DNA from: Ferruginibacter sp.
GTDB taxonomy: Bacteria; Bacteroidota; Bacteroidia; Chitinophagales; Chitinophagaceae
NCBI GenBank assembly: GCA_013141115.1
Contig: JABFRP010000002.1
Location: forward strand, 980,647 to 1,044,646
Direction of reading: 5' to 3'
Length of the DNA: 64,000 nt
The translations under genes and the position numbers were made by a program. The notes under the pieces are model-generated. The model saw nothing but the letters and a program-made list of their open reading frames with translations. It made no database searches and was not told where the DNA came from. Numbering within the stretch: the first letter of the stretch is position 1; each line of letters starts with the position of its first letter. Shown in pieces: positions 37,569 to 47,186 of this stretch.

Positions 37569-39917
37569 TTAAGATGCTTTTTTTGTTTTGCCACCTCTGT
37601 CTTTATTACCGTAAACATAATCGTACCCATACCCATAATTATTTTTAAAAACGCCTCTTGTTTTAACGCCGTTAAACACAATTGCAGGGTTTTTTATTGG
37701 GTTGATCTGGTTATTTTCATCAATTCTCTTTATCAGCATTTTTGGTGTGTAATTATGCCTTATTACATATAATGTGGCGTCACACATGCCTGAAAGTATG
37801 TAAGCATCTGTAACCAGTACTGCCGGCGATGTATCTATAATTACCATATCAAAATTACTCTCTAAATACTCTATTAATGATTTTACTTTTCCGTTTGCCA
37901 AAAGTTCTGTGGGGTTTTCCGGTAAACTTCCTGCCGAAATAAAATAAAGACTTTCGTGTGTACTAAGTTTATTGATAATTTCTTCCGCCTTCTTCTCTCC
38001 TGTTAAAAATTCTGTAACCCCTTCTTCGTAATTTACATTTAATATTTTTGAAAGAGATGGATTATTTAAGTCTAAATCTACAAGAACAACTTTTTTACCT
38101 GTAAGCGATAAACTTACCGCAAGATTTGCGGCTATAAAGCTTTTTCCTTCGCCGGATATACTTGAAGTAACTAATAATTTTTTATGAGATGGGTCTATCC
38201 CTAAAAATGATAAAGAAATTCTCAGTTTTCTAAATTCTTCTGCAACAAAACTTCTTGTGCCTTTTTCAATTACAAGAGGTGTATTAGATTTATCAAAAGC
38301 AATTTCACCAATGATAGGAATTGAGGTCATTTTTTCAATCTCATTCCTGTATTTAATTTTGCCTGTAAAAATATCTTTAATAGTGATTACTACAACACAA
38401 AAGCCCAAAGCCCCTACCACGGCAATCATATAAATCAATTTCTTTTTAGGACTAACGGGATCATTGCCTGCTAATGCCGAGTCAATTACTTTACTGCCAG
38501 ATACTGCAGAAGCAAGAGATATCTCAGCTTCCTGCTTTTTTTGCAGTAAAGATTGAAAAGAATTATTTTTTGATTGTTCCTCACGGCTGATTTCTAATAA
38601 TTCACGTTCCTTTTGCGGCACTGCCTGTAAAACACTGTTGTACCCACTATTAGTGGAGTATAAACTTTGCTTGGCTGCATTAAGCCCGGCTTTTTGACTT
38701 TTTATATTTTCTATAATATTCGGCCTTATTTTATTTATCTCGTCTGAAAGAGTTGTAAGCGTAGGGTTGTTTTCACCAACAGTCTTTTTTAATTTATCAT
38801 ATTCAAGTTCATTGGCGTACAGCTTGCTCATAAGGTTTGATAACATAGGATCGCTAACCCCTATTGTAGATGGTACGATGCCCCCTTGTGTACCTTTACT
38901 TGTTACAAATTTCTCCACCTCGTTTAAAGCAGCAAGCTGCGTATTAACATCACCTAACTTTTGATCGTTTGAACTTACGTTCTGTAAATATAACTGCCCT
39001 TGCGAACTCACATCTACAGCACTGCTTCCAGCCCTGTATTGTTGTACTTTTTTCTGTATCGAATCTAAGTCTCTTCCAACAATACCTAATTGCTGATTTA
39101 CAAAATCAAGTGTCTTTTTTGCCAAAGAGTTTTTTTCTTCAATTGATTGCTGTTCGTAAATAGTAATTAAGTTATTAAGAATATTTACAGCTCTTTGTGG
39201 TATGGCATCTCTAAAACTGATATCAACAATGGCTGATTGCCTTGCAGACATCACTTTAAGACCGTGAGTGAGGCCATCGGCAACATTTTTAGTGCTTAGT
39301 AAGGCAAAAGATAACTGCTTGCTGGATTCTGCACCCGATGGGCTGTAATATTTATTAGTGGCAAACCTAAGCGTTCCGTAAGGAGTAGATACAAATTGAT
39401 TAATTGCGTACTTATCCTTACCGTTTAATAAAACAGTTTGAGTGTTTTTATCATAAGTAAAATCCACTTTAGCTACTTCAACAATAGAATCAGGGTTTTG
39501 TGCTTCAACAATTATCGGAGAAATTATATATGCATCACTTTCTTTTACTTTTCCTTTTTGAGATAATGGAGCATATAAAAAAAGTCTTTTTACAACATTT
39601 TCCATTATTGTTCTTGATTGCAGAACCTCTATTTCATTTTCAACTACTTTTTTTGAAGAAATCAGGTTAAACTCTTCGATCATTCTTGAATCCTGAGTAC
39701 CCCTTTTTTCATCTTTGATAAAAATAGAGGCAGAAGCTTCATAAATTGGTGTTGCATACCTGAGGTAAACATAAGCCGCCACTAATGATAATAAGGCAAA
39801 AAGAATAAATAGAGGCCAATAGGGCAAATACTTTGATAGTATCTGCTGACTCATATTAGTCTCCTTCTCTTCCACCTCACTATACCTGTTATTATTATTT
39901 ATTTGCGTCGTCGTCAT
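37569..39917 (-). CDS. wzc: Wzc-type polysaccharide co-polymerase with BY-kinase domain
   Basis: This 782-residue fusion has an N-terminal Wzz domain with a transmembrane helix (about 32-52), a long periplasmic coiled-coil region and a second helix after a Pro/Lys motif near 480-505. The cytosolic tyrosine autokinase has Walker A SSISGEGKS (about 585-593), Walker A' VVLVDLDLNNP and a Walker B-like VIIDTSP. The tail carries a tyrosine cluster, YGYGYDYVYG, the usual autophosphorylation site. It sets chain length and works with Wza, whose gene is 9 bp upstream. Confidence 0.94.
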   Translation of the reverse strand: MTTTQINNNNRYSEVEEKETNMSQQILSKYLPYWPLFILFALLSLVAAYVYLRYATPIYEASASIFIKDEKRGTQDSRMIEEFNLISSKKVVENEIEVLQSRTIMENVVKRLFLYAPLSQKGKVKESDAYIISPIIVEAQNPDSIVEVAKVDFTYDKNTQTVLLNGKDKYAINQFVSTPYGTLRFATNKYYSPSGAESSKQLSFALLSTKNVADGLTHGLKVMSARQSAIVDISFRDAIPQRAVNILNNLITIYEQQSIEEKNSLAKKTLDFVNQQLGIVGRDLDSIQKKVQQYRAGSSAVDVSSQGQLYLQNVSSNDQKLGDVNTQLAALNEVEKFVTSKGTQGGIVPSTIGVSDPMLSNLMSKLYANELEYDKLKKTVGENNPTLTTLSDEINKIRPNIIENIKSQKAGLNAAKQSLYSTNSGYNSVLQAVPQKERELLEISREEQSKNNSFQSLLQKKQEAEISLASAVSGSKVIDSALAGNDPVSPKKKLIYMIAVVGALGFCVVVITIKDIFTGKIKYRNEIEKMTSIPIIGEIAFDKSNTPLVIEKGTRSFVAEEFRKLRISLSFLGIDPSHKKLLVTSSISGEGKSFIAANLAVSLSLTGKKVVLVDLDLNNPSLSKILNVNYEEGVTEFLTGEKKAEEIINKLSTHESLYFISAGSLPENPTELLANGKVKSLIEYLESNFDMVIIDTSPAVLVTDAYILSGMCDATLYVIRHNYTPKMLIKRIDENNQINPIKNPAIVFNGVKTRGVFKNNYGYGYDYVYGNKDRGGKTKKAS

Positions 39918-39926
39918 TGCTGCTGC

Positions 39927-40703
39927 TTATTTAACTACTTTATCTAAAACAAATATAAGAATTGAAACGCTGGTTAAAACCAGAGGAAGTACTTGCTGAG
40001 ACCTACCTGATACGGCGATTTTTGCCTTATTGGGTTCAACATATACAACATCGTTGGGTTTCAGGTAATAATACTCCGAGTTTAAAAAGTCACTTGAATT
40101 CAGATTAATATGCCTGGTTTTGCGAACACCGCCTTCTTCTCTTATTAGCAATACATTGTCTCTTTTACCGTATATGGTAAGATCGCCAGCTATACTTAAT
40201 GCTTTTATTAAAGAGATTTTTTCGCTGGGGACAGTTATTACAGTTGGAGAGGTGACTTCGCCCAATACAGTAACTTCAAAATTAAGTAAGCGAATATCAA
40301 CCAAAGGATCTACAAGCAATTTTTTTGCTAAAATTGTATTAGTAATATTTTCTTTTAATTGTTTTTTTGTAATTCCTGCTGCCATTATATTACCCAGTAT
40401 TGGCAATTGTATGTAGCCTTCGCTATTTATCAGGTACCCAACATATTGAGCTTGCTTGCCAGAAGCATTAGCTGTTTGTCCGCCGGTAGCGGGAATAGGG
40501 TTAAATATAGCAGATGCTTCTGCACTTAAACTGCTGATTGAAATGCTTATGAAATCATTGCTTTGTAATGGAACTTCCACGGTTTTAAGCGTTTGCTTGT
40601 ACGTAGTATCCTGAGCATTTTGAAAATATGCTATTTTATTGGTTGTGGTGCATGATGCACATAACAAGACCAAAGAGGTAAACAAAAAAATTCTAGTTCC
40701 CAT
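39927..40703 (-). CDS. wza: Wza-type polysaccharide export outer-membrane lipoprotein
   Basis: I chose the ATG at 40703 because it gives a lipoprotein signal with the lipobox ending at Cys18 (LVLLCASC). The frame extends to an earlier start at 40763 with a charged, implausible leader. The polysaccharide export (PES) domain spans about 35-130, with a following SLBB-like region and a hydrophobic C-terminal helix (VLPLVLTSVSILIFVL). It forms the outer-membrane exit pore and opens the operon. Confidence 0.92.
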   Translation of the reverse strand: MGTRIFLFTSLVLLCASCTTTNKIAYFQNAQDTTYKQTLKTVEVPLQSNDFISISISSLSAEASAIFNPIPATGGQTANASGKQAQYVGYLINSEGYIQLPILGNIMAAGITKKQLKENITNTILAKKLLVDPLVDIRLLNFEVTVLGEVTSPTVITVPSEKISLIKALSIAGDLTIYGKRDNVLLIREEGGVRKTRHINLNSSDFLNSEYYYLKPNDVVYVEPNKAKIAVSGRSQQVLPLVLTSVSILIFVLDKVVK

Positions 40704-41149
40704 ATTGCGTGATTTTAGAGTTAATTCTAACAAAAATTGTCTGGGGGGACGTGGCTTTAGCACGAAATATTGAACGACAGTGGTTTTGGCACGGATTACG
40801 AATCTAAATTAAGGTAAGCTGAGAGACCAAATCGTCTGCTTCAGGTTGTAAATGTACTACAAAAATAATAATCTCAAAATAAAATTATTGTTATCTGCAT
40901 ATTTTTAATCCACATTAAACAAAAGCAATATTTATTTAATGCTTCTTTGCTAGTTATATTATGTAAAATCAGTTTATTAAACTGCAAGAGGAACTTAAAA
41001 TCGTTTATACAAATGACAGTTTAAATCATTTACCTCTCTTATTTTATTATAATGACTTAAGATGCGTTTATTTATATTTTAATACCTCATATTGAAACCT
41101 TAACTACCTCCTTGTTGTTAATTTGTATATTTAAATTACAAACACCACC
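40704..41149. other. 446-bp divergent intergenic region at the head of the polysaccharide operon
   Basis: The region is AT-rich and has no plausible gene. On the minus strand TATTTTTG (40867-40860) matches the -7 consensus but lacks a -33 TTG at normal spacing; it would give a ~150-nt leader to wza. On the plus strand TTAATTTG (41118-41125), with TTG at 41092-41094, is a weak candidate for the M28 peptidase gene. Both are weak. Confidence 0.4.
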
Positions 41150-42499
41150 ATGAAATCATTTTTTACTATTTGCCTTTGCATTTACACCTATTGTCTTTTT
41201 GCTCAAACAATAATTCAGAAAGACCCGGAAATTGAACAACTGATCAAAGAAGTATCAGCGGATTCTTTACAATCCTATATAAAAACACTGGTTTCTTTTG
41301 GCACAAGAAATACGCTTAGCAATCAAACAAGTGAAAATCGGGGAATAGCTGCCGCCAGAAAATGGGTACTGTATAAATTTCAGCAAGCAGCAAAACTTTC
41401 AGGTGGCCGATTAAGTTGCTTTATAGATACCACCACTCTGCAACCTGATGGCAGAAGGATAGATAGGTCAATATTACTGGGGAATGTGGTAGCTACCCTT
41501 AAAGGCACCGACCCTGCAGACAATCGCATATTTATAATAAGCGGCCATTTGGATAATATGCGTAGCAGCCCAACAGATAGTATTGGTGATGCGCCGGGTG
41601 CTAACGATGATGCCAGCGGCACAGCCGCTGTTATTGAATGTGCAAGAGTCCTGAGTAAAAAAGATTTTCCAGCTACTATCATCTTTGTAGCGGTTAGTGG
41701 TGAGGAACAGGGCTTACTAGGAGCTGCATTTATGAGTGAAAAAGCTAAAAAAGCAAATTGGTATATTGAAGCTGTTTTAAATAATGATATTATAGGCAGT
41801 AATAATAGTAATGAAACAAGTATTATAGACAATACAAAAATCAGGGTATTTAGCGAAGGGCTTCCTGCATTTGACACAGAAAAAAATGCAGTAAATATAA
41901 GGGCACTTGGCTTAGAAAATGATGGTAAATCAAGACAACTTGCCCGTTATGTAAAAGAAATAGGGGAACGCTATGTAGATAACCTGGAGGTTGTTATGAT
42001 CTACCGAAATGACCGTTTTTTGCGGGGTGGTGATCATACACCTTATGTACAAAGGGGATTTGCTGCGGTTAGATTTACAGAAATGAATGAAAACTATACC
42101 CGGCAACATCAGAATATACGTACAGAAAACAATATACAGTATGGCGACCTTGAAGAATATATTGACTACGAATACCTGAGAAAAAACACTGCAATGAATT
42201 TAGCAAACCTCACTAACCTTGCTAAAGCTCCATCAACACCAGATTCGGCAAAAATTGATGTGAAAAAGTTAAGTAATTCCACTTATCTCTTCTGGAACAA
42301 ACCAAAATTTGGTACGGTAAAGGGTTATTATATTTTGGTAAGAGAAACCACCAGTGCGTATTGGCAGAAAAAAATATATACCACTGCAACAGAAGCCCGG
42401 TTACCCTATAGCAAAGACAATTATTTTTTTGCTGTACAAAGTGTTAACGAAACAGGTAACGAAAGTTTGCCGGTTATTCCCACTGTCTCGGGCCGTTAA
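41150..42499 (+). CDS. Secreted M28 family zinc aminopeptidase
   Basis: The 449-residue protein has a signal peptide (cleavage near FAQ, residue 19). The metallopeptidase core has GHLDN (His133), ANDDASG (Asp153) and SGEEQG (Glu185-Glu186) as zinc ligands and catalytic base, plus a later GGDHTPY His. The last ~85 residues look like a fibronectin type III-like domain. It probably trims peptides in the periplasm or outside the cell. It is divergent from the polysaccharide operon and functionally separate. Confidence 0.9.
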   Translation: MKSFFTICLCIYTYCLFAQTIIQKDPEIEQLIKEVSADSLQSYIKTLVSFGTRNTLSNQTSENRGIAAARKWVLYKFQQAAKLSGGRLSCFIDTTTLQPDGRRIDRSILLGNVVATLKGTDPADNRIFIISGHLDNMRSSPTDSIGDAPGANDDASGTAAVIECARVLSKKDFPATIIFVAVSGEEQGLLGAAFMSEKAKKANWYIEAVLNNDIIGSNNSNETSIIDNTKIRVFSEGLPAFDTEKNAVNIRALGLENDGKSRQLARYVKEIGERYVDNLEVVMIYRNDRFLRGGDHTPYVQRGFAAVRFTEMNENYTRQHQNIRTENNIQYGDLEEYIDYEYLRKNTAMNLANLTNLAKAPSTPDSAKIDVKKLSNSTYLFWNKPKFGTVKGYYILVRETTSAYWQKKIYTTATEARLPYSKDNYFFAVQSVNETGNESLPVIPTVSGR

Positions 42500-42575
42500 A
42501 ATAGCATAATGAACTTATTAGGGGAGTAAACATTTTTATTTTTTAAAGGAGAAACAGTTAATTATATAAAACAGC

Positions 42576-42600
42576 AAGACCTCCTTATCCGGAGGTCTTT
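42576..42600. terminator. Bidirectional intrinsic terminator
   Basis: A perfect 9-bp stem, AAGACCTCC / GGAGGTCTT, with a TTATCC loop stands between the convergent M28 peptidase and PepSY-like genes. The T tract is short on the plus side. Confidence 0.7.
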
Positions 42601-42622
42601 AACTGTCCAAAACCCTAACAAA

Positions 42623-43072
42623 CTATTTTTTAATTTTGTTATCAATAACAATACTGCCATTGCCATAACATTTAAGCTTTAAAATCTGTTTACCATTTTC
42701 TGCTGTTACAGAATAACTGGTTTCACCATCGTAAGTTAACTCTGTGGCAGTTTTAGATACAGTATACGCACCATACTTATTACTAAGCGCCAAAGAAACA
42801 TTTAAAGGCAGTTGTGTTGCAACTATTGCTCTGCAAGTACCCACTAATTCGCCACGGTCGTTATACGCCACTGATGTTTCTTTCGAATTCAGGATAAAAG
42901 TGGCAAAATAAAAGTCTTCGCTAACTTGCCAGTTAACATGTTCTACTCCGCCAAAGTTTTTTTCAAAAGCGGCTTTTACTGTGGGAGATACCTTCTCTGG
43001 GCCTGATGCGGCAAAGGCACTTGTTGCAACCAGCAATGCTGCAGCTGCAAAAATTGTTTTTAATTTTTTCAT
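42623..43072 (-). CDS. Small secreted PepSY-like (DUF2874) protein
   Basis: The 149-residue protein has a clear signal peptide (MKKLKTIFAAAALLVATSAFA). Two beta-alpha-beta halves follow: one with AAFEKNFGGVEHVNWQV and FILNSKETSVAYNDRGEL, and a second, degenerate one. This is typical of the PepSY-like/DUF2874 proteins common in Bacteroidota. The function is unknown; related proteins are periplasmic. Its own promoter and terminator make it a single-gene unit. Confidence 0.75.
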   Translation of the reverse strand: MKKLKTIFAAAALLVATSAFAASGPEKVSPTVKAAFEKNFGGVEHVNWQVSEDFYFATFILNSKETSVAYNDRGELVGTCRAIVATQLPLNVSLALSNKYGAYTVSKTATELTYDGETSYSVTAENGKQILKLKCYGNGSIVIDNKIKK

Positions 43073-43135
43073 AACTATACTTTTTTAGGTTTAAAATAAC
43101 TGCCTTCATGGCTGGCAGCGTGGTTAATGATAAGT

Positions 43136-43165
43136 CAAAAGTAATTACAGCCTGCTGAGTACAAA
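43136..43165 (-). promoter_or_regulatory. Bacteroidota-type promoter for the PepSY-like gene
   Basis: On the minus strand TTTG (43165-43162), 18 nt, then TACTTTTG (43143-43136) matches the -33/-7 consensus of the phylum's primary sigma factor. The predicted transcript starts near 43130, about 58 nt before the ATG at 43072. Confidence 0.6.
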
Positions 43166-43396
43166 AGCATTACTTTACCAATAACGTTAAACTATGTTAA
43201 AGCCTGTATCAGTGGTATTTAATGGCAACCAAGCTTCTCTCATTAGTTGTTTAAAACCCTTTACAGTAAAGGATTTGCAGTTTTTTCTTAATAAAATACT
43301 AAAACTTGATTTTGTTCTGTTAAAAAGTAAATACGGCCGTAGCAACTACACATGGTATGATAAAAGTTATCTTTATACTTCACCAAGTACAGCAAA
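43166..43396. other. Non-coding stretch upstream of acpH
   Basis: No recognisable gene, RNA or promoter was seen here. A 68-codon frame (43194-43400) ends with ATGA on the acpH start but has no family resemblance. Confidence 0.4.
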
Positions 43397-43993
43397 ATGA
43401 ATTACCTGGCCCATGCTCATCTTTCTTTTAATCACCCGGAAATTTTAGTAGGTAATATGATCAGTGATTTTATAAAAGGTAAAAAGCAATTTGACTACCC
43501 GGATATCATACACAAAGGAATTCAATTACACCGGGCAATAGATAATTTTACAGATACACATGAAATAACACAACAGGTAAAAATATTTTTTAAACCACAA
43601 TACCGCTTATATGCAGGTGCATTTGTTGATGTAGTGTACGACCATTTTTTAGCTAACGATCAGTCGCAATTTTTAAATGATGAAGCGCTGAAACAATTTG
43701 CAGCTGTTACTTATAAAATTCTGGATACAAATTTTGCAGTGCTGCCAGCTCCGTTTCAAAAAACATTGCCCTATATGATGCAACACAACTGGCTGTACAA
43801 TTACAAAAGTAAATGGGGTATAGAAAAAAGTTTTGGCGGGCTTGTACGGCGTGCCCGGTATCTTACTGAAAGTGATATCGCTTTCGAAATTTTCAATGAA
43901 AATTATGAAGCGATGAATGATTTGTATAAAATATTTTATCCTGAATTGAAAAAATTTGCCGCACATCATTTGCAATTATTATTAAATGCCTGA
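43397..43993 (+). CDS. acpH: Acyl carrier protein phosphodiesterase
   Basis: The 198-residue protein starts MNYLAHAHLSF and has VGNMISDFIKG and the HRAIDNFTDTH motif, all features of AcpH, which removes phosphopantetheine from holo-ACP. His and Asp residues in these motifs bind the metal. It is followed after 27 bp by the DUF2911 genes, which have a -7 box of their own. Confidence 0.9.
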   Translation: MNYLAHAHLSFNHPEILVGNMISDFIKGKKQFDYPDIIHKGIQLHRAIDNFTDTHEITQQVKIFFKPQYRLYAGAFVDVVYDHFLANDQSQFLNDEALKQFAAVTYKILDTNFAVLPAPFQKTLPYMMQHNWLYNYKSKWGIEKSFGGLVRRARYLTESDIAFEIFNENYEAMNDLYKIFYPELKKFAAHHLQLLLNA

Positions 43994-43999
43994 TTGATT

Positions 44000-44007
44000 T
44001 ATCTTTG
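44000..44007 (+). promoter_or_regulatory. Possible -7 box for the DUF2911 pair
   Basis: TATCTTTG matches TAnnTTTG, just after the acpH stop and about 13 bp before the ATG at 44021. A TTTG lies 27 nt upstream, too far for a standard -33 box. Confidence 0.35.
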
Positions 44008-44020
44008 AAAAAAATATTTT

Positions 44021-44581
44021 ATGAAGAAAATTTTGCTGTTGAGTATAATTTGTTTTTTTGTAAATAGCATAACTGCCCAAAGTAAATTACCTCCGGTAGA
44101 TAAATCCCCCATGGACATGAGCTATTACCCTAATAGCTACCCGGTATTAAAAATTCAGGATAAAGCAAATGAACCTATAATAACAAGGGTAATTTTCAGC
44201 CGTCCGCAAAAAAGCGGGAGAACCATTTTTGGCGATTTACTGGAGTATGGAAAAGTATGGAGAATGGGTGCCAACGAGGCTACAGAAATTGAATTTTATC
44301 AAAACGTAAAAATTGGCAATACAAAAATTAAAAAAGGACGCTACACCATGTATTGCATACCTTATGCTGATAAGTGGACCATGATAATTAATAAAGAAAC
44401 AGACATATGGGGTTCATTTAAATATGATATGAAAAAAGATGTGATGAGGATAGATGTAGCCGTACAAAAACAAAGTGAAAATATTGAATCATTTGTAATG
44501 GTTTTTGAAAAAGCTACAGTGGGCACTAATTTAATTATTGCATGGGATGATGTAAAAGTAAGTTTACCAATTTCTTTTTAA
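44021..44581 (+). CDS. DUF2911 protein, secreted
   Basis: The 186-residue protein has a signal peptide (to about ITAQ, residue 20). The DUF2911 core is marked by VIFSRPQKSGRTIFG, VWRMGANEATEIEF and KGRYTMYCIP. The family is of unknown function and frequent in Bacteroidota periplasms. The next gene is a paralogue 13 bp downstream. Confidence 0.85.
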   Translation: MKKILLLSIICFFVNSITAQSKLPPVDKSPMDMSYYPNSYPVLKIQDKANEPIITRVIFSRPQKSGRTIFGDLLEYGKVWRMGANEATEIEFYQNVKIGNTKIKKGRYTMYCIPYADKWTMIINKETDIWGSFKYDMKKDVMRIDVAVQKQSENIESFVMVFEKATVGTNLIIAWDDVKVSLPISF

Positions 44582-44594
44582 TTTATAATATTCC

Positions 44595-45233
44595 ATGTTA
44601 AAAAATACAACCAAATACTTATTTACTGTACTGCTATATATTTTATATTGCTTTACTTCCTGTACAACTATTAACAGTAATAGTCCGGAAATAACAAAGC
44701 CATTAATTGAACCGGCAAACCCTTATGCAGCAGTTGATAAATCGGTATTGGATATTAGCTATTACCCCGTAAATTATCCAATGCTGGCAATGAGTGGAAA
44801 AGACAGCAGTATTTTACTAGCCAGGGTAATTTACAGCAGGCCACAAAAAAACGGGAGAACCATTTTTGGCAATGAGCCTCCACCAAAATATGTACAGCAG
44901 TTTGGCACATACTGGCGTTTGGGTGCTAATGAAGCCAGTGAAATTGAATTTTTTAAACCTGCTACTATCAACGGGCAAAAAGTTTCAAAAGGCAGGTATA
45001 TCATCTACTGTATACCGTTCGAAAATAAATGGATCATTATTCTTAATAGTAATCTTTTTTCATGGGGGCTACACCCCGATACCACTAAGGATATTGCTAA
45101 AATAGAAATCCCTGTACAAAAAACAGATAAATCCATTGAGGTTTTTACAATGGTATTTGAACAAACAACTACCGGTGCCAATTTAATTATGGTTTGGGAT
45201 AATGCAAAAGCAGCCTTACCCATTTCTTTTTAA
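44595..45233 (+). CDS. DUF2911 protein, lipoprotein paralogue
   Basis: The 212-residue protein has an N-terminal lipobox-like CFTSC (Cys near 24). It then has the same core as its neighbour: VIYSRPQKNGRTIFG, YWRLGANEASEIEF, KGRYIIYCIP. It carries a short insertion (NEPPPKYVQQFG) after the first motif. It likely arose by tandem duplication, with one copy soluble and this one membrane-anchored. Confidence 0.82.
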   Translation: MLKNTTKYLFTVLLYILYCFTSCTTINSNSPEITKPLIEPANPYAAVDKSVLDISYYPVNYPMLAMSGKDSSILLARVIYSRPQKNGRTIFGNEPPPKYVQQFGTYWRLGANEASEIEFFKPATINGQKVSKGRYIIYCIPFENKWIIILNSNLFSWGLHPDTTKDIAKIEIPVQKTDKSIEVFTMVFEQTTTGANLIMVWDNAKAALPISF

Positions 45234-45298
45234 TAGTATACTTTTTCTTTTTTTTACCCTGTGTGCCAGCCCTCAATATTTTTATTGATATTTACAAT

Positions 45299-47149
45299 AT
45301 GTGCGGAATTGCAGGAATACTATCTACTACTTTTGAGGCAATACCAGAAGTTCATTTAAAAAAAATGACACTTGCGCTTACTCACCGTGGGCCTGATGGA
45401 GAAGGAATATGGAGCAATACAAAAGGCAATGTTTTATTAGGTCATCGCCGCCTCTCTGTAATTGATTTAAGTGATGCGGCCAAACAGCCAATGCATTATT
45501 TAAACAGATACTCTATAACACATAATGGCGAAATTTATAATCATATTGAATTAAAAGAACTGTTATCAGAAAAAGGATATGCCTTTCACTCAAAATCCGA
45601 TACTGAAGTAATTTTGGCTGCCTACGATTTTTGGAAAGAAGATTGCCTTAACTATTTTGAGGGCATGTTTGCCTTTGCAATATGGGATGAAAAAGAGCAG
45701 CAGCTTTTTGCAGCAAGAGACCGCTTTGGCGAAAAACCATTTTACTATTACGAGAGCGACGAGTATCTTTTTTTTGCCAGCGAAATGAAAGCCTTATGGG
45801 CTGTTGGAGTAGAAAAAAATATAGAAGAAAAAATGCTGCTGAATTATTTAACACTGGGGCATGTTCAAAATTCGGTTGATAAAGAACAAACCTTTTTTAA
45901 AGATATTTACTCATTACCCCCCGCTCACTTTTTTTTATACAAACCTGCCAGTCCAAAATTTGTTGCAAAAAAATACTGGCATTTGGATAAGGAAATTAAG
46001 ATCGCCATTTCGCCGGAAGATGCCATTGCAAAATTTAATCAGCTGTTTGCGGCATCAGTAAAACGAAGGTTACGAAGCGATGTAAACGTTGGCACCAGTT
46101 TAAGTGGCGGGCTGGATAGTTCTTCTATCGTATCAGCTATACACGAGTTAAAACCAGGCCATCCCCTCCAAACATTCTCCGCAGTTTTTCCTGGGTTCGA
46201 AAAAGACGAATCGGCATACATTAATTTACTTACCCAAAATACCGGCACACCCAATTTTAAAATAGCTCCTTCTGCTGATAGCTTAATTAAAGATTTTGAA
46301 ACATTATGTTATCACCAGGAAGAACCCTTTCAATCATCCAGTATTTATGCACAGTTTAAAGTGTTTGAATTGGCTAAACAACAGCAGGTAAAAGTATTGC
46401 TGGATGGGCAGGGTGCCGATGAAACATTAGCAGGTTATCATAAATATATTCACTGGTATTTACAGGAAGTATTAAGCAGGCATAAATTAGGCGCCGCTCA
46501 AAAAGAAAAAAAAGCCTTGCGTAAAAATCATATTCCATTTAGCTGGGGTTTACAAAATTATTTTGCAGCCTTTCTTCCCATGCATGCAGCTATGCAACTG
46601 GAAAAAAACGAATACAATAAAACAATTCACCAGCCGGATATTAGTACCGAATTTTTACAATTTCAAAAAGGCAGGGCCTGGGAAGGTATTCACAAACCAG
46701 TTGTAACCAAGTTAAATGATATTTTACATTTTAATGTAATTGAATCAGGATTGGAAGAATTGCTGCGCTATGCCGATAGAAACAGTATGGCACATGGTGT
46801 AGAAGTACGTTTACCTTTTTTAGATCATACATTAGTCGAGTTTATTTTTTCTCTTCCATCAGGCTTAAAAATTCATGATGGCTGGACAAAATGGTTATTG
46901 CGAAAAGCAATGGATAAAAAATTGCCCGATGCAATTGTTTGGAGAAAAGATAAAGTGGGTTATGAGCCACCGCAAAAATTATGGATGGAAAATAAAATGT
47001 TGCAGGATTATCTGCATGAAGCAAAAAAGAAATTAGTAGCTTCAAAAATTCTCCGCCAAAATGTTTTAGATAAAGCTACTCTTCCAAAATCCGCCCACGA
47101 TGATAATAATTTCGATTGGAGATATTTATGCGCTGCTCAAATAATTTAA
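45299..47149 (+). CDS. asnB: Asparagine synthetase (glutamine-hydrolysing), second AsnB
   Basis: I chose the ATG at 45299 because Cys2 of MCGIAGIL must be the mature N-terminal nucleophile; a start at 45263 would add twelve residues before it. HRGPDGEG, NGEIYNH and the PP-loop SGGLDSSS follow. At 616 residues it is full length. It lies outside the glycan locus next to metabolic genes, so it is the better candidate for true asparagine synthesis than the copy at 15363. Confidence 0.88.
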   Translation: MCGIAGILSTTFEAIPEVHLKKMTLALTHRGPDGEGIWSNTKGNVLLGHRRLSVIDLSDAAKQPMHYLNRYSITHNGEIYNHIELKELLSEKGYAFHSKSDTEVILAAYDFWKEDCLNYFEGMFAFAIWDEKEQQLFAARDRFGEKPFYYYESDEYLFFASEMKALWAVGVEKNIEEKMLLNYLTLGHVQNSVDKEQTFFKDIYSLPPAHFFLYKPASPKFVAKKYWHLDKEIKIAISPEDAIAKFNQLFAASVKRRLRSDVNVGTSLSGGLDSSSIVSAIHELKPGHPLQTFSAVFPGFEKDESAYINLLTQNTGTPNFKIAPSADSLIKDFETLCYHQEEPFQSSSIYAQFKVFELAKQQQVKVLLDGQGADETLAGYHKYIHWYLQEVLSRHKLGAAQKEKKALRKNHIPFSWGLQNYFAAFLPMHAAMQLEKNEYNKTIHQPDISTEFLQFQKGRAWEGIHKPVVTKLNDILHFNVIESGLEELLRYADRNSMAHGVEVRLPFLDHTLVEFIFSLPSGLKIHDGWTKWLLRKAMDKKLPDAIVWRKDKVGYEPPQKLWMENKMLQDYLHEAKKKLVASKILRQNVLDKATLPKSAHDDNNFDWRYLCAAQII

Positions 47150-47186
47150 TCATCTTTGCAGTATAATTTTTTATAAAAAAACAGTA

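Noticed and set aside
40704..40763. Twenty-residue N-terminal extension of Wza
   Set aside because: It would bury the lipoprotein signal; the ATG at 40703 gives a proper lipobox.
43194..43400. 68-codon open frame ending ATGA on the acpH start
   Set aside because: The overlap pattern looks like coupling, but the composition is unremarkable, no motif was recognised and it has no clear promoter or start signal.
45263..45298. Twelve-residue extension of the second AsnB
   Set aside because: Class II amidotransferases need Cys2 at the N terminus; the ATG at 45299 provides it.
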